NCBI GenBank assembly: GCA_051025295.1
Contig: JBMGJV010000015.1
Source: KBS-83 sp051025295
GTDB lineage: Bacteria > Acidobacteriota > Terriglobia > Terriglobales > Acidobacteriaceae
Length of the DNA stretch: 64,000 nucleotides
Reading direction: 5' to 3' (one strand)
Of this stretch, positions 36,034 through 45,124 are shown piece after piece; position 1 is the first letter of the stretch; every line of letters starts with the position of its first letter. The position numbers and the translations under genes were made by a program. The notes beneath the pieces are model-generated. The model made no database searches. It was not told where the DNA came from and worked only from the letters and a program-made list of their open reading frames with translations.

Positions 36034-36981
36034 TTACATCCGGATCAGGCCGGAGCGAATGACCCACAGTGACAGCGTCGCGATCACGAGCCAGAGGACG
36101 ACACCCTGAATCATTGGGCGAACGCCGACCTGTCTCAGTGTGCGTTTCGAGATACCGCTGCCGATCAGAAACAGCGTGACAGAGATGCCGATGCGGCCCA
36201 GCTTCGCAAATGCAGCGAACAGGGGGGCACCCAAGGGCAGTGTCGTGTTCGCGACCGCGGCCAGGCAGAAATAGAGGATGAACCACGGCCACTGGATGCG
36301 TGCACGGCTCTTCGACGCCGCGGCCGTGACGACGGCGAGTGGCACGATCCAGAGGGCGCGCGCCAGCTTGACGGTGGTCGCGATGCGGAGCGCCTCCACC
36401 CCATAGTGAGCGGACGCGCCGACGACTGAACTCGTGTCGTGAATGGCGAGCGCCGCCCAGAGGCCGAACTGCGGCTGCGTCATGTGCAGGTAGAAGCCGA
36501 TCGCCGGGAACGTCACCAGCGCGACGGCGTTCAGGGTGAAGACAGTGCCGAGTGAGGCGGTCATCTCCTCGTCATCCGCCCCGATGATGGGCGCGATCGC
36601 GGCGATGGCACTGCCGCCGCAGATGGCCGTGCCGCAGGTGATCAGGAAGGACGCTTTGCGTCGCACCCGCAGCGCCAGACCGAGCACGGTGCCGAGCACC
36701 AGTGCCGCCGCGATGCTGATCGCCGTATAGGCGAAGCCTGCTGCCCCGGCCCGCAGCACCTCGCGCAGGTTCATGCCAAAGCCAAGCGCTACTACCGAGG
36801 CCTGCAACAGCAGGCGGGAGAGATCGCGGCTCTCCTGCGCGAACGGGTGCGCGAAGATCAGCCCAAAAGCGATGCCGCCGGCGAGCGCGACAGCAGGGGA
36901 GAGAAAGCCGGTTGCGCAAAGGATGAGCGCGATGAAGAAGATGCGCTTTGCGGCTAGCGGGTCCTGCGGGGATCGGCTCAC
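36034..36981 (-). CDS. YeiH-family putative sulfate exporter
   Basis: 315 residues starting at a GTG, with about ten membrane helices. Family marks are LLQASVVALGFGMNLREVL, TCGTAICGGSAIAAIAPIIGADDEE (the conserved CGTAICGGSAI loop) and ATTVKLARALWIVPLA. The family (Cons_hypoth698) includes proteins implicated in sulfite or sulfate export after taurine and sulfolactate breakdown, but the substrate here is unknown. Confidence 0.92.
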   Translation of the reverse strand: MSRSPQDPLAAKRIFFIALILCATGFLSPAVALAGGIAFGLIFAHPFAQESRDLSRLLLQASVVALGFGMNLREVLRAGAAGFAYTAISIAAALVLGTVLGLALRVRRKASFLITCGTAICGGSAIAAIAPIIGADDEEMTASLGTVFTLNAVALVTFPAIGFYLHMTQPQFGLWAALAIHDTSSVVGASAHYGVEALRIATTVKLARALWIVPLAVVTAAASKSRARIQWPWFILYFCLAAVANTTLPLGAPLFAAFAKLGRIGISVTLFLIGSGISKRTLRQVGVRPMIQGVVLWLVIATLSLWVIRSGLIRM

Positions 36982-37116
36982 CGTGTCACAACGCGAGCGC
37001 GGTGAACTGCCGTGTCAAGAGTAGCTGCTCTGGGTGGAGGCGCAGACCGCGCCGCCACCTCAGTACAGACCGGTATCCCTGGAGTCTCGTGCACGCTAAT
37101 CACGCCTGCCGAGCCC

Positions 37117-39186
37117 TTACCAGACCCGGCACATCTGTGCCGGCGCTGGCGCCATGGGCTGCCCCACCTTGCATCCGAAGGTCTGCGCGAACTCCGGCAT
37201 GTTCAGGATGACGCCTTTGACGCGGAGTGCGTCGGGCGAATGGGGATCGGTCTGCACAGAGAGCCGCAGCAGCTCTGGCCGCTCATCCGAGCACCAGTTC
37301 TGCGCCCAACCGAGAAAGATCTCCTGCTTCGGCGTGTAGCCAGTCTGGTCTTTTGCATCGAGCGAGCGCCCGTGCTGCGCGGCATCGGCCACCAGCGCCA
37401 TCCACGCCAGTCGCAGGCCGCCATTGTCGGCTGTGTTTTCGCCGAGGGTGAGCTTGCCGTTCACATGCAGATCGTCCACTGCGACGAAGCTGCTGTATTC
37501 CTTCACGACGCAGTCCGTCCGCTCGTCGAACTGCTTTGCGTCTTCCGGCGTCCACCAGTCGCGCAGATTGCCCTGCGCGTCGAACTTGCGACCTTCGTCG
37601 TCGAAGCCGTGCGTCAGCTCATGGCCAACGACTGCGCCGATGTGGCCGTAGTTGGTCGCATCGCTCGCGCTACGGTCGTAGAACGAAGGCTGCAGAATGC
37701 CCGCCGGGAAGTTGATGTCGTTCATCGTCGGATCGTAGTAGGCGTTCACGGTGGGCGGCGTCATCCCCCACTCCAGCTTGTCGACCGGTTTGCCGATCTT
37801 GTGCAGTTCGTAGTCGGTGTTGAACTCGCGCGCATGCACGGTATTGCTGAAGGGCTCAGCCGCTGCGACCTGCAGGCTCGAGTAGTCGCGCCACTTGCTC
37901 GGGTAGCCGATCTTGTCGACCACGGCGGCCAGCTTCTCGTGTGCCTTCGCTCGCGTCGCCGGGCTCATCCACGTGAGTTGGTCGAGATCGTGGTTCATCG
38001 CGGCTCCGATCTGCCTCACCTCGTCCGAGGTGCGGGCTTTGCTGTCGCCGGGGAAGTACTTTGCGACATACGACTTGCCCAGCAACTCACCCAGATTCTT
38101 GTCTGAAGAATCGACACAGCGCTTCCAGCGCGCCTGCTGCTCGGGTATGCCCTGAAGCTTGTGGCTGTAAAAGTCGAATTGCTCGTCATCGAACGCCTTT
38201 GGGAGCTGGCTCGCGAAGGCATCGACAAGGTGAACGCGCATGTACGCCTTCAGCGTGTCGAGATCGGTGGAAGTGAGCAGCGGATCAAGGCCCGCGAAGA
38301 AGCCGGGGTTCGCCACGTTCAGGTCTGTGATGGCCGGTACGCCGGCTGCTTTCAGCAACTCCGACATATGCAGGTTCGGCGTGTCGGCGGCGAGCTTCGC
38401 GAGCGGCTCCTTGTGGTACACCACATCAGGATTCCGCCGCTCGACGTTGCCCATCGAGAGCTTGGCGAGCGAGGTCTCGAACGCGAGAATCGCATCGGCG
38501 TGCCGAGTGACATCGGCGGGTGGTTCCCCAAGCAGCTTCAGCACGTTCGCGATGTGCTGCTTGTATTGCTGGCGCAGTGTTTCGTCCTGCGCGCCGGTGC
38601 GGAGGTAGTAGTCCTTCTCGGGCAGGCCAAGACCGCCCTGGTCTACGGCGGCGATCTCCTGGCCTGCGTTCTTGAAGTCCGGTTCGGGACCGAGGCTCAG
38701 AAAGACGTTTACGTCGAGGCGGCCCAGGTGCGCGATCTCTGGCGGCAGCTCTGTCGCGGAGCGAAGTGCGGCGATCCGGTCGAGCTCCGGCTGAATCGGC
38801 GCGAGCCCTGCCTTCTCGATGCGGTCTGTGGCCATGCAGCTCGAGTAGTAGTCGCCGATCTTCTGATTGTCCGAGCCGGGCGCGCCATGCGCAGCGGCGG
38901 CTGTATCGAGCAATCCGTGCAGGGCCTGCTGGTTGAACTCGTACAAATTGGTGAACTGGTTGGAAGCGGGCAAGTCTGCGGAGATGGGATGCTGCTTCGC
39001 GTAGTTGCCGCAGGCGTATTTGTAGAAGTCGACGCAAGGATCGGCAGTGGTGTCCATGGCGGACCTGTCGAAGCCCGGGTTGGTGCGGACAGTTGCTGCG
39101 GTCTGCGCAAATGTAACTACAGATGCAGCAGAAGCGAAGGTCAGAGCTGCGCAGGCGAAGCGCAGGACAGAGCGGTATTGCAACAC
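37117..39186 (-). CDS. M13 family (neprilysin-like/PepO) zinc metalloendopeptidase, copy 1
   Basis: 689 residues from the GTG at 39186, which has a strong GAGGAGA ribosome site; the frame stays open upstream without homology. A signal peptide ends near VVTFAQ. The N-terminal M13 domain starts DTTADPCVDFYKYACGNY. The zinc centre is HELTHGFDDEGRKFD with the third ligand in GENTADNGG (ExxxD), and the protein ends with the C-x-x-W box (MCRVW). Its neighbour immediately upstream is a paralogue, 35 bp away. Confidence 0.95.
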   Translation of the reverse strand: MLQYRSVLRFACAALTFASAASVVTFAQTAATVRTNPGFDRSAMDTTADPCVDFYKYACGNYAKQHPISADLPASNQFTNLYEFNQQALHGLLDTAAAAHGAPGSDNQKIGDYYSSCMATDRIEKAGLAPIQPELDRIAALRSATELPPEIAHLGRLDVNVFLSLGPEPDFKNAGQEIAAVDQGGLGLPEKDYYLRTGAQDETLRQQYKQHIANVLKLLGEPPADVTRHADAILAFETSLAKLSMGNVERRNPDVVYHKEPLAKLAADTPNLHMSELLKAAGVPAITDLNVANPGFFAGLDPLLTSTDLDTLKAYMRVHLVDAFASQLPKAFDDEQFDFYSHKLQGIPEQQARWKRCVDSSDKNLGELLGKSYVAKYFPGDSKARTSDEVRQIGAAMNHDLDQLTWMSPATRAKAHEKLAAVVDKIGYPSKWRDYSSLQVAAAEPFSNTVHAREFNTDYELHKIGKPVDKLEWGMTPPTVNAYYDPTMNDINFPAGILQPSFYDRSASDATNYGHIGAVVGHELTHGFDDEGRKFDAQGNLRDWWTPEDAKQFDERTDCVVKEYSSFVAVDDLHVNGKLTLGENTADNGGLRLAWMALVADAAQHGRSLDAKDQTGYTPKQEIFLGWAQNWCSDERPELLRLSVQTDPHSPDALRVKGVILNMPEFAQTFGCKVGQPMAPAPAQMCRVW

Positions 39187-39221
39187 GGGGATCTCCTCGA
39201 TGGAACTGTTTGCGATGGGGC

Positions 39222-41294
39222 TTACCAGATGCTGCAGCGCTGCTGCGGCGCCATGGCCTGACCGGGCTTGCACTGGAAGGCTTGCTGAAACTCGGGCAGA
39301 TCCATCACCACACCGTTCACGCGGTACTCTTCGGGCGAGTGTGGGTCAGCCTGCACGCGGACGCGCATCTCCTCTGGGCGTGAATGCGAGCACCAGCTCT
39401 GCGCGTAAGCGGTGAAGAACTGCTGTGCAGGCGTCATGCCGGCGAGATCGGGATCAGGCTTCCCGCCCTGCTGCAGCTTCTGCTGCCATGCCAGGTAGCC
39501 CAGCCGCACGCCGCCGATGTCCGCGATGTTCTCGCCCAGGGTTAGCCGGCCATTCACATGCAGGTCATCCACTGCAACGAATTTGCTGTACTCATCGGCC
39601 ACGCAATCGGCACGCTGCTTGAACTTCTGCTCATCCGTCGCGGTCCACCATTGATGGAAGTTGCCGTGACCGTCGAACTGGCGGCCCTCGTCATCGAAGC
39701 CGTGCGTCAGCTCGTGGCCTTCGAGACCACCGCCCTCTCCGTAGTTCACGGCATCGCCCATCTGCGGGTCGTAGTAGGGCGGCTGCAGAATGCCGGCGGG
39801 AAAGTTTGTGGTGTTCGCCTGCGGATTGTAGTAGGCGTTGACGGTGGGCGGGCTCATCGACCACTCGAGCTTGTCGGTGGGCTTGCCGATCTTGCTGAGC
39901 TCGTGGTGCAGTTCGAAGCCACCCACACGCTCGATGTTGCCCGCTGCATCGCCGCGGACGATTTTCAGGTTCGAGTAGTCGCGCCAGTGATCGGGATAGC
40001 CGACTTTGTTGGTTACCGCATGCAGCTTTTCTTCTGCCTGCGCTTTGGTGGTGGGGCTCATCCAGTCGAGCGTCTGGATATCGCGGCCCATCGCGGCCTC
40101 GATGTTCTGGAGAATCTCCAGATTGCGCGCCTTGTCTTCGGGGCTGAACCGCTGGGCAACGTAAACGCGACCCAGAGCCTCCCCGAGCCCGTGATCCGTT
40201 GCGCTGACGCAGCGCTTCCAGCGTTCGCGCTGCTCTGGTTGACCGGAGAGCGTCTTGCCGTAGAACGCGAAGCTTTCCGCATCGAGCGCGGCAGGCAGAC
40301 CGATGCCCGGGACGGAGCGCAGCACATCCCAGCGAAGCAGCGACTGGAGCGTCGGCAGCTGGGTCTGCGCAAGGGTCGTGTTTAACGCGTCAAAGTAGGC
40401 CGGCGTTGCGACGTTCAGCGAGGTGAAGACAGGTGTCTGCAAGGCCTTGGTGTACTGGCTCACGTCGAATCTGCTGAGCTGCGTGCGAAAGTTTGCAAGT
40501 TCAGTCGGGTGGTAGAGCTTGCCGGGATCCCGCAACTCGACCGGGCTCAGTGACGCGGTCGCGAGCCTGGTTTCGAGCGCGAGCACCTGCTCGGCATCCC
40601 GCTTCGCATCCGCAACCGGCTCACCGGCCAGCGTGAATGTACGCGCGATGTGATTGACATACTCCTGGCGCAGCTTCAGTGAGGCGGCGTCCGAGCGCAG
40701 GTAATAACCCCGCTCGGGCAGACCCAACTCTGGCTGCCTCACCAGCGCGATCATGCGGCTTGCATCCTTGAAGTCTTCGTCGCTGCTGAGATCGAACAAA
40801 GTCGTGATGCCGGCCTGGTCGAGGCTGGCCATCAAGGGCGCGAGGTCATGCAGGCTGCTCAGTTGCGCGATGCGGTCCAGCAGCGGCTGCAATGGTTTGA
40901 GACCAGCGCGTTCGATGGCTGCGGTGTCCATGCAGCTGGCGTAGAAATCGCCGATCTTCTGCGTGTCCGCATCGCGGGTGCTGCTCGGGTCGCTGGCCTT
41001 CTCGAGAATGGCCTTGAGGATGAGGTCGTTGTCTTCACTCAACTGCGTGTCGACGCCGTAGGAGGAGCGATCGGCGGGTATGGGATAGCGCTTCAGCCAA
41101 GTGCCGCAGGCGTACTGGAAGAAGTTCACGCAGGGATCGGCCGAGGTGTCGCGCAGCGACGGGTCAAGCCCGTGCAACTGCACGCGTGTCTGCTCGCTGA
41201 CGGCGCTCTGGGCCTGCGCGGAGAGGCTGGGAGCGGCGGAGAAGGCAACCAGAAAGGACGAGGCGACGACGAATACGGAGAGGCGGCGGCCCAT
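39222..41294 (-). CDS. M13 family (neprilysin-like/PepO) zinc metalloendopeptidase, copy 2
   Basis: 690 residues from the ATG at 41294; an in-frame TTG at 41315 is the alternative. Signal peptide near AAPSLSAQA. It has the same architecture as copy 1: DTSADPCVNFFQYACGTW at the start of the mature protein, HELTHGFDDEGRQFD zinc motif, GENIADIGG, and terminal CSIW. The two clearly arose by duplication but differ throughout. Secreted or periplasmic peptide degradation is likely. Confidence 0.95.
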   Translation of the reverse strand: MGRRLSVFVVASSFLVAFSAAPSLSAQAQSAVSEQTRVQLHGLDPSLRDTSADPCVNFFQYACGTWLKRYPIPADRSSYGVDTQLSEDNDLILKAILEKASDPSSTRDADTQKIGDFYASCMDTAAIERAGLKPLQPLLDRIAQLSSLHDLAPLMASLDQAGITTLFDLSSDEDFKDASRMIALVRQPELGLPERGYYLRSDAASLKLRQEYVNHIARTFTLAGEPVADAKRDAEQVLALETRLATASLSPVELRDPGKLYHPTELANFRTQLSRFDVSQYTKALQTPVFTSLNVATPAYFDALNTTLAQTQLPTLQSLLRWDVLRSVPGIGLPAALDAESFAFYGKTLSGQPEQRERWKRCVSATDHGLGEALGRVYVAQRFSPEDKARNLEILQNIEAAMGRDIQTLDWMSPTTKAQAEEKLHAVTNKVGYPDHWRDYSNLKIVRGDAAGNIERVGGFELHHELSKIGKPTDKLEWSMSPPTVNAYYNPQANTTNFPAGILQPPYYDPQMGDAVNYGEGGGLEGHELTHGFDDEGRQFDGHGNFHQWWTATDEQKFKQRADCVADEYSKFVAVDDLHVNGRLTLGENIADIGGVRLGYLAWQQKLQQGGKPDPDLAGMTPAQQFFTAYAQSWCSHSRPEEMRVRVQADPHSPEEYRVNGVVMDLPEFQQAFQCKPGQAMAPQQRCSIW

Positions 41295-41419
41295 GTGTGA
41301 AAGGCACTCCTTCAAAGGGAAACCAGAACAGCCGGAGACGCCAATGAAACGGCTTCAAACGGCCAAAGTCAAATAGCTGGCGCGCGCCGGGGCCGGGCCG
41401 GTTGTAGCAAAATGAAGAG

Positions 41420-42694
41420 GTGCGACGCCCTGCGCAGTTCGTGGCACGTTGGCCAGCTTCCGGCCTGGCCGGTTTGCTCGTCCTGCTGCTCCTGCCACTG
41501 CGGGCCGTGCCCGCCAGCCGACCACGCGAGAGCGGTCCGAAGCCGGTGCTGCGCATTCCGGTCGATGCGCTGGGCTACCGCGTTCCGGGCAAGCTCTATC
41601 TACTGTCGGGTTACACGTCGTCGTCGCTCGACTTCCTGGATGCAACACATCTGCTGCTCACCTTCCGGCGACCGCACCTGCTGACGCGCGAGCCAGAGTC
41701 CGTTGGCCTGGACCAGGTGGTGCAGGCAGACGTGCTCGAGCTGCCGGGTGGTCGCGTTGTGGCTGAGAAAGAGTGGGTTCTGCGGGATCGCGGCCGCTAC
41801 GTGTGGCGGCTGGGCGAGGGTCGTGCGCTGGTGCGCATCGGCTCACGGCTCTTTGAGACCGGCGACGACCTGGAAATGCGGCCGGTCTTTGATTCGCCCA
41901 GCCACCTGAAGCTTGTTGAGGCATCGCCCGATGGCGAGCTGCTGCTGATCGAAAGCGAACGGGAGCGGCATACCCCGGAGCAGCATCGTCAGCTGGTGCT
42001 GCATGCCGAGCTGATAGGCGCCGACCCGCCCGCGGAGGACGTGGAGATCCGGCTGGCGCGCCTGGACGAGAAGCGGCTCCTGATGAGCGCGCGTGCCGAC
42101 CAGGTCGGTGACCTGCCTGCCACCCTGAACGGATATTTGGGGCAGGTGAAGACAGGCGAGCAGCACTGGGCGATCCGCTTCCACCCATTCTCAAAGCCGC
42201 AGCCAGACCCTGGCCAGGTCGTCACGCAAGTCGACTCAACCTGCGCGCCGGAGGAGAAGGTGCTGAGCGAGCAGAGCGTCCTTGTGCTCACCTGTCCGCC
42301 GAAGCACAATGACCGTTTCGTCGAGGTCTACACGCTGAGCGGGCAAAAGCTGTGGGATGGACGATGGCAGTCGAACTTCACCTGGCCGGCATTTCGCGTA
42401 TCAGCCAATAGCGCAAGTGTGGCGATCTCATGGCTGGCGATCAACCGGCCGGTGGGCTCGCAGGAGTCGATCGATGATGAATCGGTGCAGACGCAGGTGC
42501 TGACGGTGCTGGATGCCCACACAGGAGCGCTGCGCCTGGGGCTGGCGGTCGACCCGATCGTGTCCGCAGGCGCGAACTTCGCGCTGTCCGGGGACGGGAA
42601 CCGGCTGGCGGTGATCAACAAGGGAGCAGTCGAGATCTACGACCTGCCGACACCCGCGGCAGCCCCGACGGGGAACCAACGGGCAGCAAAGTAG
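41420..42694 (+). CDS. Hypothetical secreted protein, beta-propeller-like
   Basis: 424 residues from a GTG at 41420. A membrane helix or signal peptide lies near residues 14-32 (ASGLAGLLVLLLLPLRAVPA). Beta-rich repeats follow (SSSLDFLDATHLLLTF, LVEASPDGELLLI, ALSGDGNRLAVINKGAVEIYDL), resembling WD40-like propellers. No enzyme motif seen. This type of protein is common in Terriglobales; the function is unknown. Confidence 0.8.
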   Translation: MRRPAQFVARWPASGLAGLLVLLLLPLRAVPASRPRESGPKPVLRIPVDALGYRVPGKLYLLSGYTSSSLDFLDATHLLLTFRRPHLLTREPESVGLDQVVQADVLELPGGRVVAEKEWVLRDRGRYVWRLGEGRALVRIGSRLFETGDDLEMRPVFDSPSHLKLVEASPDGELLLIESERERHTPEQHRQLVLHAELIGADPPAEDVEIRLARLDEKRLLMSARADQVGDLPATLNGYLGQVKTGEQHWAIRFHPFSKPQPDPGQVVTQVDSTCAPEEKVLSEQSVLVLTCPPKHNDRFVEVYTLSGQKLWDGRWQSNFTWPAFRVSANSASVAISWLAINRPVGSQESIDDESVQTQVLTVLDAHTGALRLGLAVDPIVSAGANFALSGDGNRLAVINKGAVEIYDLPTPAAAPTGNQRAAK

Positions 42695-42753
42695 GCAGTG
42701 CGGGTGCGGGACTGTCGGTGTTGACCGGGGCGGCGGGGTGCCGCCCGGCGCTG

Positions 42754-43029
42754 CTAGGCGGCCTTGGTGACGATGGCCTTCACGCGCGCATTGAGGCGGC
42801 TCTTGTAGCGCGACGCGGTGTTCTTGTGCAGGATGCCCTTCTGCACGCTCTTGTCGAGCGCGGAGACTGTGGCGCGATACTGGGTTGCGACGCCCTGGGC
42901 ATCGCCCTTCTGCAGAGCCTCACGGAGTGCTCGCAGGCTGGAACGGACGCGGCTCTTGTTGGCGCGGTTGACCGTGGTCTTGCGCTCCGTCTGACGGGCG
43001 CGCTTCAGCGATGAAACGTGATTAGCCAT
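42754..43029 (-). CDS. rpsT: 30S ribosomal protein S20
   Basis: 91 residues, the normal length. MANHVSSLKRARQTERKTTVNRANKSRVR at the start and KGILHKNTASRYKSRL near the end are diagnostic. Binds 16S rRNA early in 30S assembly. AGGAAGC precedes the ATG. Confidence 0.97.
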   Translation of the reverse strand: MANHVSSLKRARQTERKTTVNRANKSRVRSSLRALREALQKGDAQGVATQYRATVSALDKSVQKGILHKNTASRYKSRLNARVKAIVTKAA

Positions 43030-43069
43030 CTGCTTCCTTGCTCAGAACCTGTTGGAAATCTCTGGAGCT

Positions 43070-43282
43070 ATGTCCAGGAGTTGCAGGCGATGCACACGGT
43101 TGGACCCACGCCGCATCCGCCGCAAGCACTTAGTGTACCTGCGGGCGCTTGAACGGGTCAATCCGGCGTTGACCGGGGCCTGGTGGACTGCATCCGAGGA
43201 CGGGCATGTGCATCCAAAAAGGAGTCTGGAGCGGGATTGGAGAACGCACGAGGAGCTCTTTCCCGATATCGCGGAGTGTTGA
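43070..43282 (+). CDS. Possible small protein of 70 residues (unconfirmed)
   Basis: An ATG at 43070 follows GGAG by five bases and opens a 70-codon frame ending at 43282. The product is basic and has an early CRRC pair (SRSCRRCTRLDPRRIRRKH) and a Trp-rich middle. Third codon positions are about 70% G/C, near the genome's coding level. It fills part of the 489-bp gap between rpsT and phoH. No homologue is known to me, so it may be chance. Confidence 0.3.
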   Translation: MSRSCRRCTRLDPRRIRRKHLVYLRALERVNPALTGAWWTASEDGHVHPKRSLERDWRTHEELFPDIAEC

Positions 43283-43304
43283 GAAACATTCATCACTTTG
43301 ATCG

Positions 43305-43333
43305 TTGACGCTCCAGGCGGGAGGGGCTAGTCT
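43305..43333 (+). promoter_or_regulatory. Sigma70-type promoter upstream of phoH
   Basis: TTGACG (43305-43310) and TAGTCT (43328-43333) with exactly 17 bp between. It would give a leader of about 180 nt before the phoH start. Good match at -35, moderate at -10. Confidence 0.55.
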
Positions 43334-43518
43334 TTGCGCATCCGAGGGATTTTCCATCGCGGAGAGCACCGGGCAGGGCGGCCAAACGTCCATCCTGAGT
43401 GCGCCGATGTGATGCCCAGGCAGCCTGTCTCCCCGTCCACGAAAGCCACTACCACGCACGCAGCCGCAGCCCCTTGGCTTCTGAGGACGCATGGGGTCGC
43501 AGGAGGTCCATTCTCCGC

Positions 43519-44532
43519 TTGATCAGAAAAGCGCTCGACATCACGCCTAACATTGAGGCCCTGTTCGGGACCCGCGACGAAAATCTGAGACTGCTTGAAG
43601 ACAAGCTGCAAACCCGGATCGATCTCCGATCGGACGCTGTCCATGTCTCCGGCCCAGAGGAGAGCGTGGCCTGCGTGGAGCGGATTTTTTCCGACTACGA
43701 ACAACTGCGCAAAGGCGGCGTGAGCCTGCAGAATGGCGAGCTGAACAGCCTTCTGAAGATCGTGGCCGCCGACCCGAGCGTGTCCCTGAAGTCCCTGGTC
43801 GAGAGCGGGAAGCAGCGCTCGGCGGGCGGCATCAAGCGCATGGTGCAGCCGCGCTCCGTCAATCAGAAGCGCTATGTCGAAGCGATCGAACAGGCGGACA
43901 TGGTGTTCGGCATCGGCCCCGCCGGCACCGGAAAGACTTATCTCGCCGTCGCGATGGCCGCCTCCGCCCTGATGGCAAAGCGGGTGAGCAGGATCATCCT
44001 GGTACGTCCTGCGGTTGAGGCCGGTGAGCGGCTCGGCTTCCTGCCCGGCACCCTTCAGGAGAAGATCGACCCTTATCTCCGCCCGCTCTACGACGCACTC
44101 TATGACCTGCTCGATCAGGAGCGGGTCGACAAGATGATCGAGCGCAACGTGATCGAAGTAGCACCGCTCGCCTTCATGCGCGGCCGCACACTAAATGACG
44201 CGTTCATCATCATGGACGAGGCGCAGAACACCACCAGCGAGCAGATGAAGATGTTCCTGACCCGCCTAGGCAACAACGCAAAGGCGATCATCACGGGCGA
44301 TGTGACGCAGATCGATCTGCCAAACCCGCGGCGCTCCGGCTTGCTGGAGGCGATGGAGATCCTGAAGGGGGTCGACGGCATCCGCTTCATTCACTTCGAG
44401 GACGGCGATGTGGTGCGCCACCACCTGGTGCAGCGCATCATCCGAGCCTACGACAGCTTCGGTCGTCAGCAGGCGGAGCTGCCGCTGGGCATGGCCGAAG
44501 GCGCGAGGCAGCCTGCAGCCAAGCCGCAGTAA
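43519..44532 (+). CDS. phoH: PhoH-family ATPase (PhoH1/YbeZ type)
   Basis: About 337 residues. Start set at the TTG at 43519, 12 bases after AGGAGG; the frame is open from 43399 but the extra sequence lacks homology. An N-terminal KH-like domain (about 1-85: GTRDENLRLLEDKLQTRIDLR) precedes the ATPase with Walker A GPAGTGKTYLA and Walker B FIIMDEAQN. YbeZ-type proteins act with YbeY in rRNA processing and quality control. Here ybeY follows after an apparent terminator. Confidence 0.93.
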   Translation: MIRKALDITPNIEALFGTRDENLRLLEDKLQTRIDLRSDAVHVSGPEESVACVERIFSDYEQLRKGGVSLQNGELNSLLKIVAADPSVSLKSLVESGKQRSAGGIKRMVQPRSVNQKRYVEAIEQADMVFGIGPAGTGKTYLAVAMAASALMAKRVSRIILVRPAVEAGERLGFLPGTLQEKIDPYLRPLYDALYDLLDQERVDKMIERNVIEVAPLAFMRGRTLNDAFIIMDEAQNTTSEQMKMFLTRLGNNAKAIITGDVTQIDLPNPRRSGLLEAMEILKGVDGIRFIHFEDGDVVRHHLVQRIIRAYDSFGRQQAELPLGMAEGARQPAAKPQ

Positions 44533-44553
44533 GACTGCCCGGTACAATCATGG

Positions 44554-44603
44554 CTACCGGCTTCGGTAGACGCAGAAGAGGAGGGTCGCGGCCCTCCTCT
44601 TCT
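44554..44603 (+). terminator. Hairpin plus intrinsic terminator between phoH and ybeY
   Basis: A small hairpin CTACCG-GCTT-CGGTAG lies at 44554-44569. The main stem AGAAGAGGAGGG/CCCTCCTCTTCT (44574-44585 and 44592-44603) is perfect over 12 bp with a six-base loop and is followed by GTTTT. Only 38 bases separate it from the ybeY start. Confidence 0.75.
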
Positions 44604-44641
44604 GTTTTCCCACTCCGGCAGCAAGGCGAGCTGATCGAACG

Positions 44642-45124
44642 ATGATCGTGTATGAACCGGGCGTGGAAGCAGAGCTACCGCGCGCAGCGCGTCCTGGACG
44701 ACGCGCGCTTGCCACCTTCTTGCGCGAGGCGCTCGCGGCGATCCGCCTCGACGGCGCGATTAGTGTGCTGATCGCCGGCGATGACACGGTCCGCACCTTG
44801 AACCGCCAATATCGCCGCAAGGACAAGACGACCGACGTGCTTTCGTTCCCTGCATCGGCGGAGAGTGAGGGCATCGCTGGTGATCTGGTGATCTCGCTCC
44901 CCATCGCAATGCGACAGGCCACGGAGCGCGGCCACACACTCGACACGGAGATCCGCATCCTGCTACTGCACGGACTGCTGCACCTCGCCGGCTACGACCA
45001 CGAGACCGACGATGGCGCGATGCGTCGCCGCGAGCAGCGCCTGCGGCGGCAGCTTGGCTTACCCGCTGGCCTGATTGAGCGGACGACCGGGCCGGTGAAG
45101 GCAAAGAAGGCGGCAGCGCGATGA
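44642..45124 (+). CDS. ybeY: Endoribonuclease/rRNA maturation factor YbeY
   Basis: 160 residues. The zinc motif HGLLHLAGYDHETD (H3xH5xH) is the family signature. RRKDKTTDVLSFP is also conserved. It takes part in 16S rRNA 3'-end maturation and ribosome quality control. The stop overlaps the start of the next gene by 4 bp. Confidence 0.96.
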   Translation: MIVYEPGVEAELPRAARPGRRALATFLREALAAIRLDGAISVLIAGDDTVRTLNRQYRRKDKTTDVLSFPASAESEGIAGDLVISLPIAMRQATERGHTLDTEIRILLLHGLLHLAGYDHETDDGAMRRREQRLRRQLGLPAGLIERTTGPVKAKKAAAR

